DNA of 64,000 nucleotides from Tetradesmus obliquus (GCA_030272155.1 CP126204.1:2595501-2659500), one strand, 5' to 3'. Shown: positions 24,170 through 40,602, counted from the first letter of the stretch. The notes: generated from the letters alone by a model not told the origin. A program made the numbers and translations.

Positions 24170-26509
24170 ACCAACAGAAAAACGAGACGTCACTAAACAA
24201 CGCTAGACGGCCGCTGCAGCCCATCATGCCCTCCTCCTGCATATAGGCAAGGAACAGCAAATGCTCACACCGATTGAATGCTTGGCATCCTCAAGTGCCT
24301 GTCCTCATGCAGCGCAAAACTCTTGACCACAATAAAAAGAACCTCAACGTGCATGCAGGTCACACATTACAAGCACAATGCAACGTAATGCGTACTCACA
24401 TAGCTAGAAGGCCACAAAACAAGCTCACAATTGCAATGGTGTGCAGCCGCCTGGCTGATGCTGCGCTGCAGTCTGCTCACACAAGTTATGTGTGGCTCAG
24501 CACAGCCGGACACCTCGTGCATCTCCACACACTCGCTCTCTGAACCCAGCTGACGGTCACACCAGTCAAACACCCAGCTTGCTGCAATTTCTAGCGCAAA
24601 AAAACCATAGCAATGCCCCTGCCGCTCACCCTTGCGATGGTGTGCAGCGTGTCTACTGCCTGGCTGATGCTGCTCTCGCGCAGCAGCAGCCGCTTGGCCC
24701 AGCTGCTGATCTTGAGGCCGCCCGCCATAAAGCCGGAGTAGACGCCGCCCATGCTGAAATAGATGAACTCATCGACCAGCGCCTCCGCTTGCTGCATTCA
24801 TGTCGAAAGGAAACCGGATGTGACAGCAGCGCAGCCAGTTGTCAGCACAGGCATCAATTCATCACCCGGCGCCTGCATGTGCTGCAGGCTTTCAAATTAC
24901 ATCAACTGCAAAATAGCAGCCGATTGTCAGTTGGGCCCGCCCGCTATGAAGAAGCAGTAGACCCCACCCATAGAAAGGTAAATAAACTCATCAACCAGGG
25001 CCTCCGCGTGCTGCAGTTGGTTTGAAATAGACAATAGTGCAGACAGCTTTTAGTACATGAATAAATGGATGGATGGGCGCGTCGACAAGCTCCGCAGCAT
25101 GCTGCAGGCTGCAGAATGTCAGCAGCAGCAACAGCCGCCGCTGCTGACATTCTGCAGCAGCAGCAACAGCGCAGCCGCTTGGCCCAGCTGCTGATCTTCA
25201 GTCACCGCCCGCCACCCATGGAGGCTCCTTTCCTAGTGTGAGACCATGTGTTCACCCTGTTGTGGCTCATCTAAGATGGCGCCAGGACCCACATGTGACT
25301 ATCCTCTCTCTCACGGAAGGAGACCACCGCGGCCTCCGCGTGCTGCCAATCTCATTCAACACCAGAACCAGAACCAAATCAAATCAAGAAGACCACCGCA
25401 GCGCAGCCAGCTGTTGCTGACTGGATGGAACTCAGCAAACACGGCCTCCATGGGCTGCCATTTCCGTCCAAAACCAGATGAAGAAAACCGCAACGCAGCC
25501 ACTTCAACAAGTGGATAAGCTCATGTGTTAAAGCCCCCGAACACTGCATCCTATACTTTCCAACAAAACAGAGTGGCTGGTTGTCAGTCGCCGTCCTGCA
25601 TCAAGAAGGAGTAGATGCCATTAAAACGCAGCCATCAACACACTCATCGCCGCATTGTTACAGGGCACTTACATTTTAACATTCCCCTCATATTTACAAT
25701 AGCCACTCACCGGTGCCTCCTCCAGCAAGACTTTGTGTGTGGCAGCAGCCAGGCAGGCCTGCTTCAGGTGGCTGCGCGCACGGTGGCTCAGCACGCGGCC
25801 CGAGGCGTTGCGCTGCAGCATGGCCAAGTACGCCTCGCGGCACTTCTCCACTACTGCCTCCTGCTGCTTCTCCTGCAAGCAGGAACCAGTGTGCACAGCA
25901 CAGGGTGAGCACACGGCCGGTTGCATTGCTCTGCGTTGATATAGCAAGCAATTCAATATTGAGTGCACAGCCGCCCTCACCTCCAGCAGCACCTTCTTTG
26001 TTGCCGCCCACATCTTGAGCTGCCCCGCAACGCCCTTCAGCCACAGATACTCAGCATTTCATACCACCAATGAATCCAACTACCATGATCTTGCAGGACC
26101 GCCCGCAGCTTGCGAAGTACGCCGTTCCAGGTCCCAAAGACAACTCCGTACATAACCTCCACACAGCAGCTTGCCAATTGCGAAAACATTACTACAAACA
26201 GTAGGTGCCGAGCATCCACGCCTGCCTGCCTCACCTCCAGGGCCACCTTCTTTGTTGCCGCCCACATCTTCAGCTGCCCCGCAACCCCCTTCAGCCAAAG
26301 GTCCTCGGCATCCAGCACACTCGTCAAGAAAGCCTTGGACAAATTCTTGGCCTCTTCTGTGGGTGTCGCGCCACGCTGCTGCTGCTGCTCGGGGTCCTGC
26401 TGCTGCTGGCTGCTGGCCGCACTGCTGCTGCTGCTGATCTGGCGGCTAAGGGACAGCTGCTGCTGCTGCTGCTGCTGGCTGAGATGGAACGCAGCATGTG
26501 AGGAGCCGC

Positions 26510-26560
<51 letters not shown>

Positions 26561-27061
26561 GCAGTGTGCTGAGGCCCCGGGTTGTTGCTGCTTGCAGGAT
26601 CCTGCTGCAGGAGGCCAGCAGCAGCCTGCTGGCTGTGCTGCTTGCAACCTGGCCCAATAATGACACAGAGGCAAGACAGAAGGGCAGCAGATGAGCAAGA
26701 TAACACAATGTGCATGGACACCACGCGGCGGAGGTGACATGTCCGGATTCCCAGCTTGAATAAAAGCCGCTTTCGACAGCAAGTCGGCTCTCTAATGCAT
26801 CTGCTCATGCTTGCTTGCACTTGATCCTGTGCATCCACACAGCAGCTAGCCCAGACAGCTGCAGAATCAATACCCAGGCTACCACCCTGAAGCACCCCAG
26901 GCTTGTGAGAATAACAAAAGTGGGCTGCTAAGGCTGGCCACAGCCAGCCAGCCACGCCACATGGCACCTCGGCTGCTGCACTTATCATCCATTAGCTGCC
27001 AAGGCCAGCAAATGCAAGACTAAATGATTTTTTAAAAACTGAAGCTCACCTGGACGAGCAT
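23471..27061 (-). CDS. Unrecognised protein with mitochondrion-like presequence
   Basis: Six exons in transcript order: 27061-27050, 26648-26235, 25872-25711, 24791-24630, 24123-24028, 23785-23471. All joins are phase 0, giving 386 residues. The first exon is only MLVQ. The second starts VASSTASRLLLASCSRILQ, an Arg-rich, acid-free stretch typical of mitochondrial presequences, followed by poly-Ser and poly-Gln. The conserved-looking core has FLTSVLDAEDLWLKGVAGQL, KCREAYLAMLQRN, VDEFIYFSMGGVYSGFMAGG and, near the end, RLFCCQHNMRWLDAYKEQGV. I do not recognise the family. The short first exon is the weakest part of the model; the gene could begin elsewhere. Confidence 0.68.
24716..25215 (-). repeat. 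Acceptor-side echoes of exon 4 of the mitochondrial-like gene
   Basis: The region encoding the VDEFIYFSMGGVY part (true copy 24716-24791) recurs diverged at about 24936-25015. A further fragment with the string GCCGCTTGGCCCAGCTGCTG lies at about 25160-25215. Both extra copies lie in the upstream intron in transcript direction. Confidence 0.8.
25976..26310 (-). repeat. Donor echo of exon 2 of the mitochondrial-like gene
   Basis: The last 75 or so bases of exon 2 with donor (plus-strand CCTCACCTCCAGGGCCACCT onward, 26229) recur at 25976-26050, period about 253. The copy encodes a KMWAATKKVLLE variant of the true KMWAATKKVALE. Confidence 0.92.
26508..26559 (-). repeat. (CTG)n tract coding poly-Ser
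   Basis: About 17 CTG units on the plus strand lie inside exon 2 of the minus-strand gene, read as AGC and giving about 17 serines. Other frames of the same tract give the spurious poly-Leu, poly-Ala and poly-Gln reading frames. Confidence 0.92.
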
Positions 27062-27101
27062 CTTATCTGCTGCAGGTATGTTAGTTTGCTGCTGCTGCTG
27101 C

Positions 27102-27270
27102 TTAGGCTTCTGAAGAGGATGCGAGCTGCTGCTCCTGTGCAGGCGTGGCTGCTGCCTGCTGCTGGCTAGCTGCTGGTGTGAGCGTCTTTGCTCCTGGCAC
27201 GATGACTATGGACTTCGGCTTGCTCTTTTTCACGAACCCAGCGTAGAACTTGTCCAGTTGCTGTTGTACA
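27102..27270 (-). CDS. Possible C-terminal exon of an unresolved minus-strand gene
   Basis: A non-repetitive frame (QQQLDKFYAGFVKKSKPKSI, then VIVPGAKTLTP) precedes a Gln/Ala-rich end and stop at 27102. Codon texture looks coding. I could not find convincing upstream exons; a tiny candidate lies near 27917-27941 (AG before, GTGAGC after). The stop is only 40 bases from the start proposed for the next minus-strand gene, so the two could instead be one gene with a different splice pattern. Confidence 0.3.
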
Positions 27271-28683
27271 CTTGAACCGGCAGGGAGGGCAGGCAGGGCA
27301 GCAGGGCGATGCAGCATGTAAACAGCCAAACTTGCTTGCTTGTTCAACAGCAACATGTTAGCACCATAACACTGACAGGCGAACCTGCTGCTGTTCTCTG
27401 CAGCGGGTATGATTGATGTTTGCATGTGAATATGCTTCCATGCAGTGCTACTGCATCATCAGCTTGCTGCTGCTGCTGCTGCTGCCGCCCTCTGCTAGCC
27501 GCGCACAGAGATTCACGTAGCTATATAGACTATACTCGATAAGGAAGGCCACTACACGGCCCACGCGGGCGATTGCACAAGATCCAGGCAGCTGCTGCGT
27601 CTGCTGCTTGCTGCACTGTCAAACGGTTGAAGGCACGCACCTTCTGCTCTTCTACACACCACATGCCATTAAAGCACTTGTTGCACATCGTTCCCTGGGA
27701 CGTGCATCACGCTGGCAGCGGAAAAGACTTCAGCAGCACCAAGCTAGGTCTCGCTTCCGACACAAACAGAGATCATGCACTCGCTGTCGCCGCAAACTGA
27801 TTCATTGGCTGCGTTTCAAGTGCATGAGCACAACCAGGAAGTGCCAGTTCCAGCTGCATCTACACATAGACCCTAGCAGGGCCTGTCACAGGGCACAGGC
27901 AATGACGTCCTGCAGGCCCCCAGCGCCGAATGTCAACACGGTGAGCTGCTCAAATCTGCGCGCTTTTAGGGCTTTCACGTGACGATTAAGATACAATGAG
28001 CGTATTTGGCATGGGCAGCTAGGCCTGTGATTGCAGCAGTTGCAAGCAGTTGATGTGACGTCAGCAGGTGAGGTTCAGCAGGTAGCGGCGGTCGTCAAAC
28101 AATGCCATCAGAATATTATAGCATAAAAAGTTACAACAAAGAGCCAAGTTCACGAAGCAGCGCTACAAGCAATACAAGACGACTGCTAGGGCAAAACCAA
28201 AAAATCCCCAATGACAGTTGAAATGGTGATAGCGTGCTACACCATCATGGCATGCCGCAACACTCTCTACAAGCACTACCTGCTGTGACGACGGGAAATC
28301 CTTTATGCCTATCAGGTTAGCCACAGCAGGGCTACACGCCTAGTGTTGCGACACACATGTGTCATGTACACAACACACTTTTTCACGTCCGCATCACTGC
28401 TGTACAAACAGCTTGTGCCAGGACTGCCCGGACCAGCACCACGCGTGAAGCGCCAGCGACAGCACACTGGAACAGCCCACCAAACTCAAGCGCAACACTG
28501 TTCTGCAACTCTTTATACTGTCTCAACTGGCAGCACTAGCGTAGCAAGCTTGATATCAGGCTCCAAATGTAACCATGTCGCACCAATGACTTGTTGCATG
28601 CAATGATGCAATTGGCATCAATGCATGATGCATGATGTCCTTGGCATCAGATCATGTCAGCCACATGCAAAACATTCGCATGT
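27271..28683. other. Non-coding interval with an echo of the last exon of the next gene
   Basis: I see no firm gene here. TTACA at 28131-28135 could be the poly(A) signal of the tocopherol-cyclase-like gene. A diverged copy of that gene's last exon lies at 28423-28500. Confidence 0.4.
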
Positions 28684-32337
<3,654 letters not shown>

Positions 32338-33402
32338 TGTTGCCTTGACTGTTGTTCTGGCTGCAGCGAGGTGCAACAAGACCGCAGAGGCAACGTGCTG
32401 CCAGTGGCCACTGGCCAAGGTTTGATCAGGGTTTCTCGACCTACATAAGCGCAGTGCAAGCACTTGTAAGCTAATGAAACCGGCTTTATAAGCTTTAGGC
32501 AGCTGCAGTTGGCGAGCGAAGCAAGAGCTTCGCGACATGACAACTCCTGCACTGCTGGAACTCTGTGACATGACTCAAGGGGACGACATCGGCGTGGCCT
32601 TGGTGTGTTGCAGTGTGCATTGCCTTCATCAGATATTGTCGAGTCCTTCAAGTTACAGCTGCGACCACTTGAGGCTTCAAGAACAACAACTACAACCATA
32701 GCAATCGATCTTTCGCTTAGGTCAGCCACCAACAATATTATTATCATGAGATGTAATTTGAACACGTGCTGAGTACTGGAACCGTGCACAGCTCGACGTC
32801 AGAAGCAGGTTGCTTGCAGGAGCATCGAAGTTTGGGCCGCACTCGTATTATTGAAACGATCCAGCTTTTATAGGCGTTCAATACAGCTGAAGACGGCTGG
32901 ACTGCAAGCAAACCGGCAAAGTAGGTGTCGGTGATATGAGCTTGAGGACACCTTGCACGTGCTACTTCGGAGATTTAACTGTGCAGCAATCATTTTTTGT
33001 TAATACAACACCTTCCTCCACCTCACGGTGTGTGGACTCGTACTCAACCTGTGTGGGTGACCAGCTGCTGCTGCTTTCTGCAGACCTAGTCCTGATGACC
33101 TTCAGCTGCATGTCCTTGCCAGCCTGCACATGCCTGCACTCAACTGCATAGAGCAAGTTGTGCTCCGCATATGTCCTGCACAGCTCATGCGTTCCTGCAA
33201 CCACTGCTGACCTTCTCGCCTGCCCTTCCCTGCTGCTTCCCTCCTGCAGGCCCGGTGCATGCAGTCCAACCACCGCATGCGCAACCGCTAGCCGGCCAGC
33301 ACAACAACAGCACAGCACGCAGCAGCTCCTGCAGCCGCAGCAGCTGGCTACGCAGCACTTGCAGCGCGCAGCAGCTGTAGCAGCGCCGGTCAAACAGCAG
33401 TC
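32338..33402. promoter_or_regulatory. Divergent intergenic region of the tocopherol-cyclase-like and kinase genes
   Basis: The interval of 1065 bases separates two divergent starts and is relatively AT-rich around 32.6-33.0 kb. It must contain both promoters and 5' UTRs. No specific element could be assigned. Confidence 0.45.
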
Positions 33403-33578
33403 ATGCGTCAGTCAAAGAGCTTGGGCAGCTTGGCCACCTGGCCCAGCAGGTCTCGAAGTAACAACAGCCGGTCAAACCTTGCTGACGTATCAGAGGCAGG
33501 CCAGGCCTGGCCAACAAGCGCTGATGACTATGAGCTGCTGGATGAGTGTGGCAAGGGGGTCAGGTGAGCGCTGCAGGC

Positions 33579-33626
<48 letters not shown>

Positions 33627-36027
33627 CGTGTTGTACTGACACATGCAGCTGTGGCTGGTGTAATGCGCAGACTCTGCCTGGTGTGGCCGCTTGTGTTGAA
33701 ATCACACTTGCTGCAGCGCATGCAAGCATGTAGTTTGCAGGATGCTGCACCTGACAATGTGCTGGCTGCTCCCCTGACAGCTGTGCCTGCGTGTGTAGGC
33801 AGCATGTGCACTGCTGAGCAGCAGAGGCAACCACTGCACCCATGCACGCATGCGCGACAGTCGAGCTGGTTGTGTGCGTCTTGCAGGAACCTTACTGGAG
33901 TCTCACTGCCGCAGTCAGTAGCTTTTGGCGCACGCAGCAGCTTACATTCATGCGTGCGTTGTGGCTTGCTTGCAGTGCTGAGGTGTACCGGGCGCGCTGC
34001 TTCACCAACGACCGCATCGTGGGCGTAAAAGCGCTCAATCTGGAGTGGCTGGCAACCCCGCTTGATGAGGTCATGCATGAAGCACAGCTCATGAAGGTAG
34101 GGCGAGGGTATCGGCGGGTTTACAACGTGCCAATAGTTGTCGCTTGGCGGTCAGCAGACGCCAAGTCCGGCATCATAGTGTACAAGCAGCTGGATGAGGT
34201 CATGCATCAAGCATAGTTATGAAGGTAGGGCGAGGCGGCACGCAGGGTGTGAGAATGATGACGGTTGGTGACCATAGGTCACTTGGTGGCCAGCAACAGA
34301 TGCCATGTGCAGCGACAGCAAAAGGATGCAGTGGACGACGGGTTGCAACAGCATGCAGCTGCATGGGCTGGACATCTGCCTGCGCATACATGCTTCTGTG
34401 TTATTGTGCATGTGTTACACATTGTTGCAACTGCAAGTCATCGTAGCAGCGTAGCCTATTCTGCGGCCTGCAGCGTGACAGGCTTCCATGTTTCCATCTG
34501 GTACCTCCTTCAAGTTGCGGCCCTGGACCGAGCTGCTGCTGTTCCTCCTGCTGCTGCTTGAACTCATCTACGTGCTGTGTATGTTTTGTTTGCTGCGCAG
34601 GCGTACAAGCATGACGCCATCCTGCCGCTGTACTGCAGCTTTGTGACTGGGCAGGAGCTGTGGATGGTCATGCCTTACATGGAGGTGAGGCAGGCGCAGG
34701 CGTTACATAACACATTTCAAATGCCTGCAGGACAGCTGGCACGTGCTGCCACAAGCCGTCAGGCGCGGAGCAGTTGCAGCATGCTGGATGCTTGCAGGAA
34801 AGCAGGGGCCCGCTGTCCTAAACAATGAAACCAAGCAGCAGACTGCAGATGAAGCGCATTGGATGCCTGCAGGACAGCACGGGGTACCGTGATAAGCAGT
34901 GAGGCACAGTTGCAGCACACTGGATGCTTGCAGGACAGCATAGGGTAATGTCATTTGCAGTGAGGCGCTGTTGCAGCACACTGGATGCTTGCAGGACAGC
35001 ACGGGTGTCGTCATTAGCAGCCAAGCACAGTTGCAGCACGCCGGATGCTTGCCGAAGAGCAGGCGCCCTGCTGCAGGCAGCAGCTGATGGGTTGCAAGAC
35101 AGTCACCGTGCTGCCCCATGCAGCACACAGTGTATACACATGTCGCCTTGCTGTTTGTTGTGCTTGCAGGGCGGCTCTGTGGCGCACATCTTGTGCTGCA
35201 AGTACCTCGAGGGGTTCTCTGAGGTGGTCATTGCCACCATCATGCGCAAGGTGCTGTTCTGACATGTATAACTGAACATTCTGTGCTTGCAGGGCGGCTC
35301 TGTGGCGCACATTCTGCGCTACAAGTACCCTGAAGGGCTGTCTGAGGTGGTCATTGCCACCATCATGCGCAAGGTGCTGTTCTGACATGTATAACTGAAC
35401 ATTCTGTGCTTGCAGGGCGGCTCTGTGGCGCACATCCTGCGCTACAAGTACCCTGAAGGGCTGTCTGAGGTGGTCATTGCCACCATCATGCGCAAGGTGC
35501 TGGAGGCGCTCGCATACGTGCACAAGCAGGGGGACATCCACAGGTGAGGCGGCAGAGCAGTTTGTTTTTTGTAGGGTGTGCAAGCGTCAGTCAGGCATGC
35601 ATTTGGTTGTCCGACTGTGGGTCAACTGCTGTTTTGGGTGGAGAACACCATCAAATGCAACACCTATGTACTTGCCTCGCCCTATGGTGATGTTTCTGCT
35701 GCCTGTTTGGCCTGTCTGCTGCAGGGACGTGAAAGCGGGCAACGTGCTGGTGGATGGAGAGGGCAACGTCAAGCTTGGAGATTTTGGAGTGGCAGGTGGG
35801 CTGCCACAGCTGCTGCTGCATTGGCCTTTGAGCATGCAGTGCAGTGTTGTGTAGCTTGGTTGAGCCTCTACGGTTGGCCTGCAGCATGATTCCTGCAAGT
35901 GCTGCACGAGCAGGTATTGTTTGCAGGTCATGCAAGCAGGCTATTGATACAACCCGTTAGGTTGGTGTAATCACGCCGAATTTGTGACGCTCGTTGTGCT
36001 GTGCTGTGCTGACTTGACTTTCTGGCT

Positions 36028-36061
<34 letters not shown>

Positions 36062-39000
36062 AGCCACCCCCGAGCGTGAGGCGGACTGGCGAGGCCCTAA
36101 GACGCGCAACACCTTTGTGGGCACTCCTTGCTGGATGGCTCCCGAGGTGAGGGGCAAATGTGGACCATCAGCACTGTTGATAATCTGATGCTGTGTTGTT
36201 GGCAGCCACCAAGGATCCAGTATGGAGTGCTGCCAGCTTGCACAGTGTCTCCAGACCTGCCACGTGACGCCTTGCATCGGTACCACATGCTGTGTGTGTT
36301 TGTACTTTGTGCCGCTGCAGGTGCTGGAGCAGGTCTCTGGTTACGGCACGTCTGCTGACATCTGGTCATTCGGCATCACCATCCTGGAAACGGCACATAG
36401 CCACGCACCCATCAAACCAGTAATCAAAAGCTTTTCTGCTTCTGCTTCCCTTGTGTCTCTGCGCTGCTGCAGGTGCTGCAGCAGGTCTTACAGCAGCTAC
36501 AGGCCGCCTGTCAACACTATTTTGCACGCTGTGCGTGTTATGTGTTCCTGTTCTTGCGCCGCTGCAGGTGCTGGAGCAGGTCTTTGGTTACGGCACGTCT
36601 GCTGACATCTGATCATTCGGCATCACCATCCTGGAGATGGCACATGGCCATGCACCCATCAAACCAGTTATCAAAACCCTTTCTGCGACTGCTTCCCTTG
36701 TGTCTCTGCGCTGCTACAGGTGCTGCAGCAGGGTTTACAGCAGCTACAGGCCGCCTTTCAAAAGTATTCTACATGCTGTGCGTGTTGTGTGTTCCTGTTT
36801 TTGTGCCGCTGCAGGTGCTGGAGCAGGTGTCGGGTTACGGCACGTCTGCAGACATCTGGTCATTTGGCATCACCATTTTGTGTACGACAACTTGGTGTGT
36901 TACTGTGAACCCCTTTTGTTACACCCCTTTTTTCTCTCTGCGCCGCTGCAGGTGCTGGAGCAGGTCTCTGGCTACGGCACGTCTGCTGACATCTGGTTCT
37001 TTGGCATCACCATCCTGGAGATGGCACATTGTTACGTCACAGCGAACCCCTTTTCCTAAACCCTTTTCTTCTCTCTGCGTTGTTCTCTCTGCGCCGCTGC
37101 AGGTGCTGGGGCAGGTCTCTGGCTACGGCACGTCTGCTGACATCTGGTCCTTTGGCAGCACCATCCTGGAGATGGCGCATGGCCACGCACCCATCAAAAC
37201 CAGTTAAACCCATTAAAACCTTTGCTGCTTCTGCTTCCCTTGTGTCTCTGCGCTGCTGCAGGTGCTGCAGCAGGGTTTACAGCAGCTACAGGCCGCCTTT
37301 CAACACTTTTTTGCATGCTGTGTGTGTTATGTGTTTCTTTTGTTTGCGCCGCTGCTGTGCTGGAGCAGGTCTCTGGCTACGGCACGTTTGCTGACATCTG
37401 GTCCTTTGGCATCACCATCCTGGAGATGGCACATTGTTGCGTTGCAGCGGACCCCTTTTCCTACACCCTTTTCTTCTCTCTGCGTTGTTCTCTCTGCGCC
37501 GCTGCAGGTGCTGGAGCAGGTCTCTGGCTACGGCACGTCTGCTGACATCTGGTCCTTTGGCATCACCATCCTGGAGATGGCACATGGCCACGCACCTTTC
37601 AGCAAGCTGCCGCCCATGAAGGTGCTGCTGATGACGCTGCAGGTGGGTCTGCTACAGCAGCAGCAGCAGCAGCAGTTTCAGATAGACCGTCCTTGTGCAA
37701 TGCAGACCTCAGCTGAGACCCAGCAGGTGCCGGCCCAGCAACATCTGAATCCTCGAAATCTTGAATGCAGGGCCCGGCGCCCCATGCACCGGCCCAATAA
37801 CATCACCTGTGCCGCTGCACTATCCGTCTGATGCTTCAAACCACAGCATTTGAAATTTTGAATTTGTTTTGAATGCAGGGCCCGCCTCCCCAGCTGGAGG
37901 CCAGCTGCGGCAGCCGCCACTTCAGCCGCGGCATGCGTGAGGTGGTGGCGCGCTGCCTGAACAAGGACCCTAAGAAGCGGCCTACTGCAAAAGAGCTGCT
38001 GGAGCACAAGTGAGTAACAAAAGCCCGTGGCTATAATGATATCTTTTATTGTGGTGGGTGTTACATTTGTTGTGGTGTGTAATGTGCAAGGTGGTGGCGC
38101 GCTGCCTGAACAAAGACCCTAAAAAGAGGCCCACTGCAAAAGAGCTGCTGGAGCACAAGTGAGTTGCAGAAACGGCTGTGGCTACACATTAGAATTGACG
38201 GTTGGCGATCAATGTTGCATCTGGTATATTCTGTTGATCTGAGGTGGTGGCGCGCTGTTTGTTTAAACAAGGACTGTAAGAAACGACCCAGCGCAAACGA
38301 GCTACTGGAGCTGTCAGCCAGCATATTTCAACACTGCTGACGCGTCGCCATGCTTCTGACCTTTTACTTTGGCAGGTTTTTCAAGCAAGCCAAGGACGCG
38401 GAGTTCCTCAAGCGCATGCTGCTGGCAGACCTGCCGCCGCTGCTAACGCACTGCCATAACATCGGATGTATGTTTCCTGCAGGTTTTTCAAGCAAGCCAA
38501 GGACGCAGAGTTTTTGAAGCGCACGCTGCTGGCAGACCTGCCGCCGCTGCTAACGCACTGCCATAACATCGGTTGTATGTTTCCTGCAGGTTTTTCAAGC
38601 AAGCCAAGGACGCAGAGTTTTTGAAGCGCACGCTGCTGGCAGACCTGCCGCCGCTGCCGCAGCGCTGCAACGAGATACGCGCAGGCAAGGCCGCAACCAT
38701 GGCGCGCGAAAACGAGCGGGCTTCGCTGGCCAGCCACATCAGCTATGTCACAGATGTAGCGCAGTGGGACTTCAACTGCTGCAAGGGCCTGTTGGACGCT
38801 GCAGCAGCGCCCGCTGCAGCGCCTGCTGCTGCTGCTGCTACAGCAGGGGCAGATAGCCAGCCTAGCAGCAGGCCAGGCAGCGGGCGGGATCAGTACGATC
38901 AGCAGCAGCAGCAGTTGGAGCAGCAGCAGGATGCGGAAGCATCACGCAGTACAGCAGCAGCAGCAGCAGGTGCAGGGGATGCTGTGCACAGCGCTGCCAG

Positions 39001-39763
39001 CTTAGACCAGCAGCAGCGGCAGGTTTCAGGGGACATCGGCGCTGGGCTGAAAGACACCGTTGTCAACAGCAGCAGCAACAGCCAGCCTGTGTCTGCATTT
39101 GCAGCAGCAGCAGGCCAAGCAGCAGCAGCAGCACCGCCAGTGTCACCAAGGCTGGCCTACTGCTTCTCAGGGGGCAAGCAGGTGGTTGCTTTCCCTGTTT
39201 CAAACCCTAGCACGCCAGATCACTCCCCACGCAGCAGCAGGCCCACCACCCCGGAGTGCTTCACAGCAGCAGTAGCACCTGGATCCCCAGCAGCAGCAGC
39301 AGCAGCAGCGGGGCTTGCTGCCGTGCCTGCAACCTCAGACAGCCGGCCAGGCACAGCGGGCAGCGGCATGTCAGCAAAGCGCCACGGGCGGTTTATGATT
39401 ATCGAGGGTTCAGCACCCTACCAGGGACCTGAGATCGCAGATGATTATGGCAGCAGTGCAGCAGCAGCAGCAGCAGGTGGGAAGGTGCTGGGGGGCCACT
39501 TGTCGCCGCTGTCACGGCAGCGTAGTGTGAGCACGCCAGATATAAGCAGGATGACTGTGCTGCGGCTGGACGGCTTAGGGAACACCAGCCCAAGCGCCGA
39601 AACAACAGCAGCAGCAGCAGCAAGTAGTAGTCCGCGCGCTGCAGACTTGCCCACAATCAGCAGCTTAACAGCAGCAGCAGCTGCTGCTGCGCCAGCCAGC
39701 GGTGCGGCTCCGGCGCCTACACAGCCAGCCCCAGCAGCGCAGCAGCCCAAAGCAGCTGCAGCA

Positions 39764-39795
<32 letters not shown>

Positions 39796-39996
39796 GCCGT
39801 CAGCTGCACCTGCTGCTGCTGCTGCCGCAGCCAGCAGCAGCAGCAGGTCAGCCAGCCCAGCAGCAGCTCACCAGAATGTGCTGTCACGCTTGATGCCGCA
39901 GCGGAAAGACTCCTTTGGAGATAAACTTCCTGTCAGCCCGCAGAAGCAGCAGGCGTCGCCAAAGCGGAGCTCTGGCGGCTTCTTTTCCCAGCAGCC

Positions 39997-40028
<32 letters not shown>

Positions 40029-40217
40029 TGAATCGGCCGCTGTCTGGCCGCAGCAGAGATACCTCACCGAGTGGCGAATTTTCATTTCCATCTGCTCCTG
40101 CACCAGCTGGCAGCCCCAAGGCTGCAGCCGGCAGCAGCAGCAGCAGCGCGACAGGCGGTGGCGCATTGTGTTCCCTCGCTAGGCCTGCATGTGGACTGGC
40201 AGATATCTACACATCTT

Positions 40218-40260
<43 letters not shown>

Positions 40261-40602
40261 GTCGCGTGACCTGCGCAGTGGCAGCAGCAGCAGCGCCGCA
40301 AGCCTTGCGAAGCGGCAACCGTTGCCGCAGCAGCAGAGCGCTGCATCAAACTGCTCGTTAGCCAGGTCCGGTGCATCTTTAGCAGACATCTATCCAACGG
40401 CAGGGTACGCCGGCAGCAGCAGCAGCAGTCAGGTGGGCTCACAGCATCACCACCAGCATCATACTGCTGCTCAGGTGTGGGACCATGTGAAAGAGGTGTG
40501 CTCAGAGGCTGTTGCGCATGTGACACAGCCGTTCAAAAGTGCAGCAGCAAGTCACAGCCACAGCAGCAGCTCACGGCACTACAGGCCAGAGGAGCGGCAT
40601 CC

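Noticed and set aside
25060-25215. Inverted CAGCAG-rich stretch as a possible small RNA hairpin
   Set aside because: The pairing (around GCCGCCGCTGCTG and nearby CAGCAG runs) is expected from microsatellites and exon echoes alone.
33158-33733. 191-residue plus-strand frame over kinase exon 1
   Set aside because: It runs in a different frame from the Gly-loop exon (MRQSKSLG start, [10 protein letters not shown]) and is driven by Gln/Ser runs.
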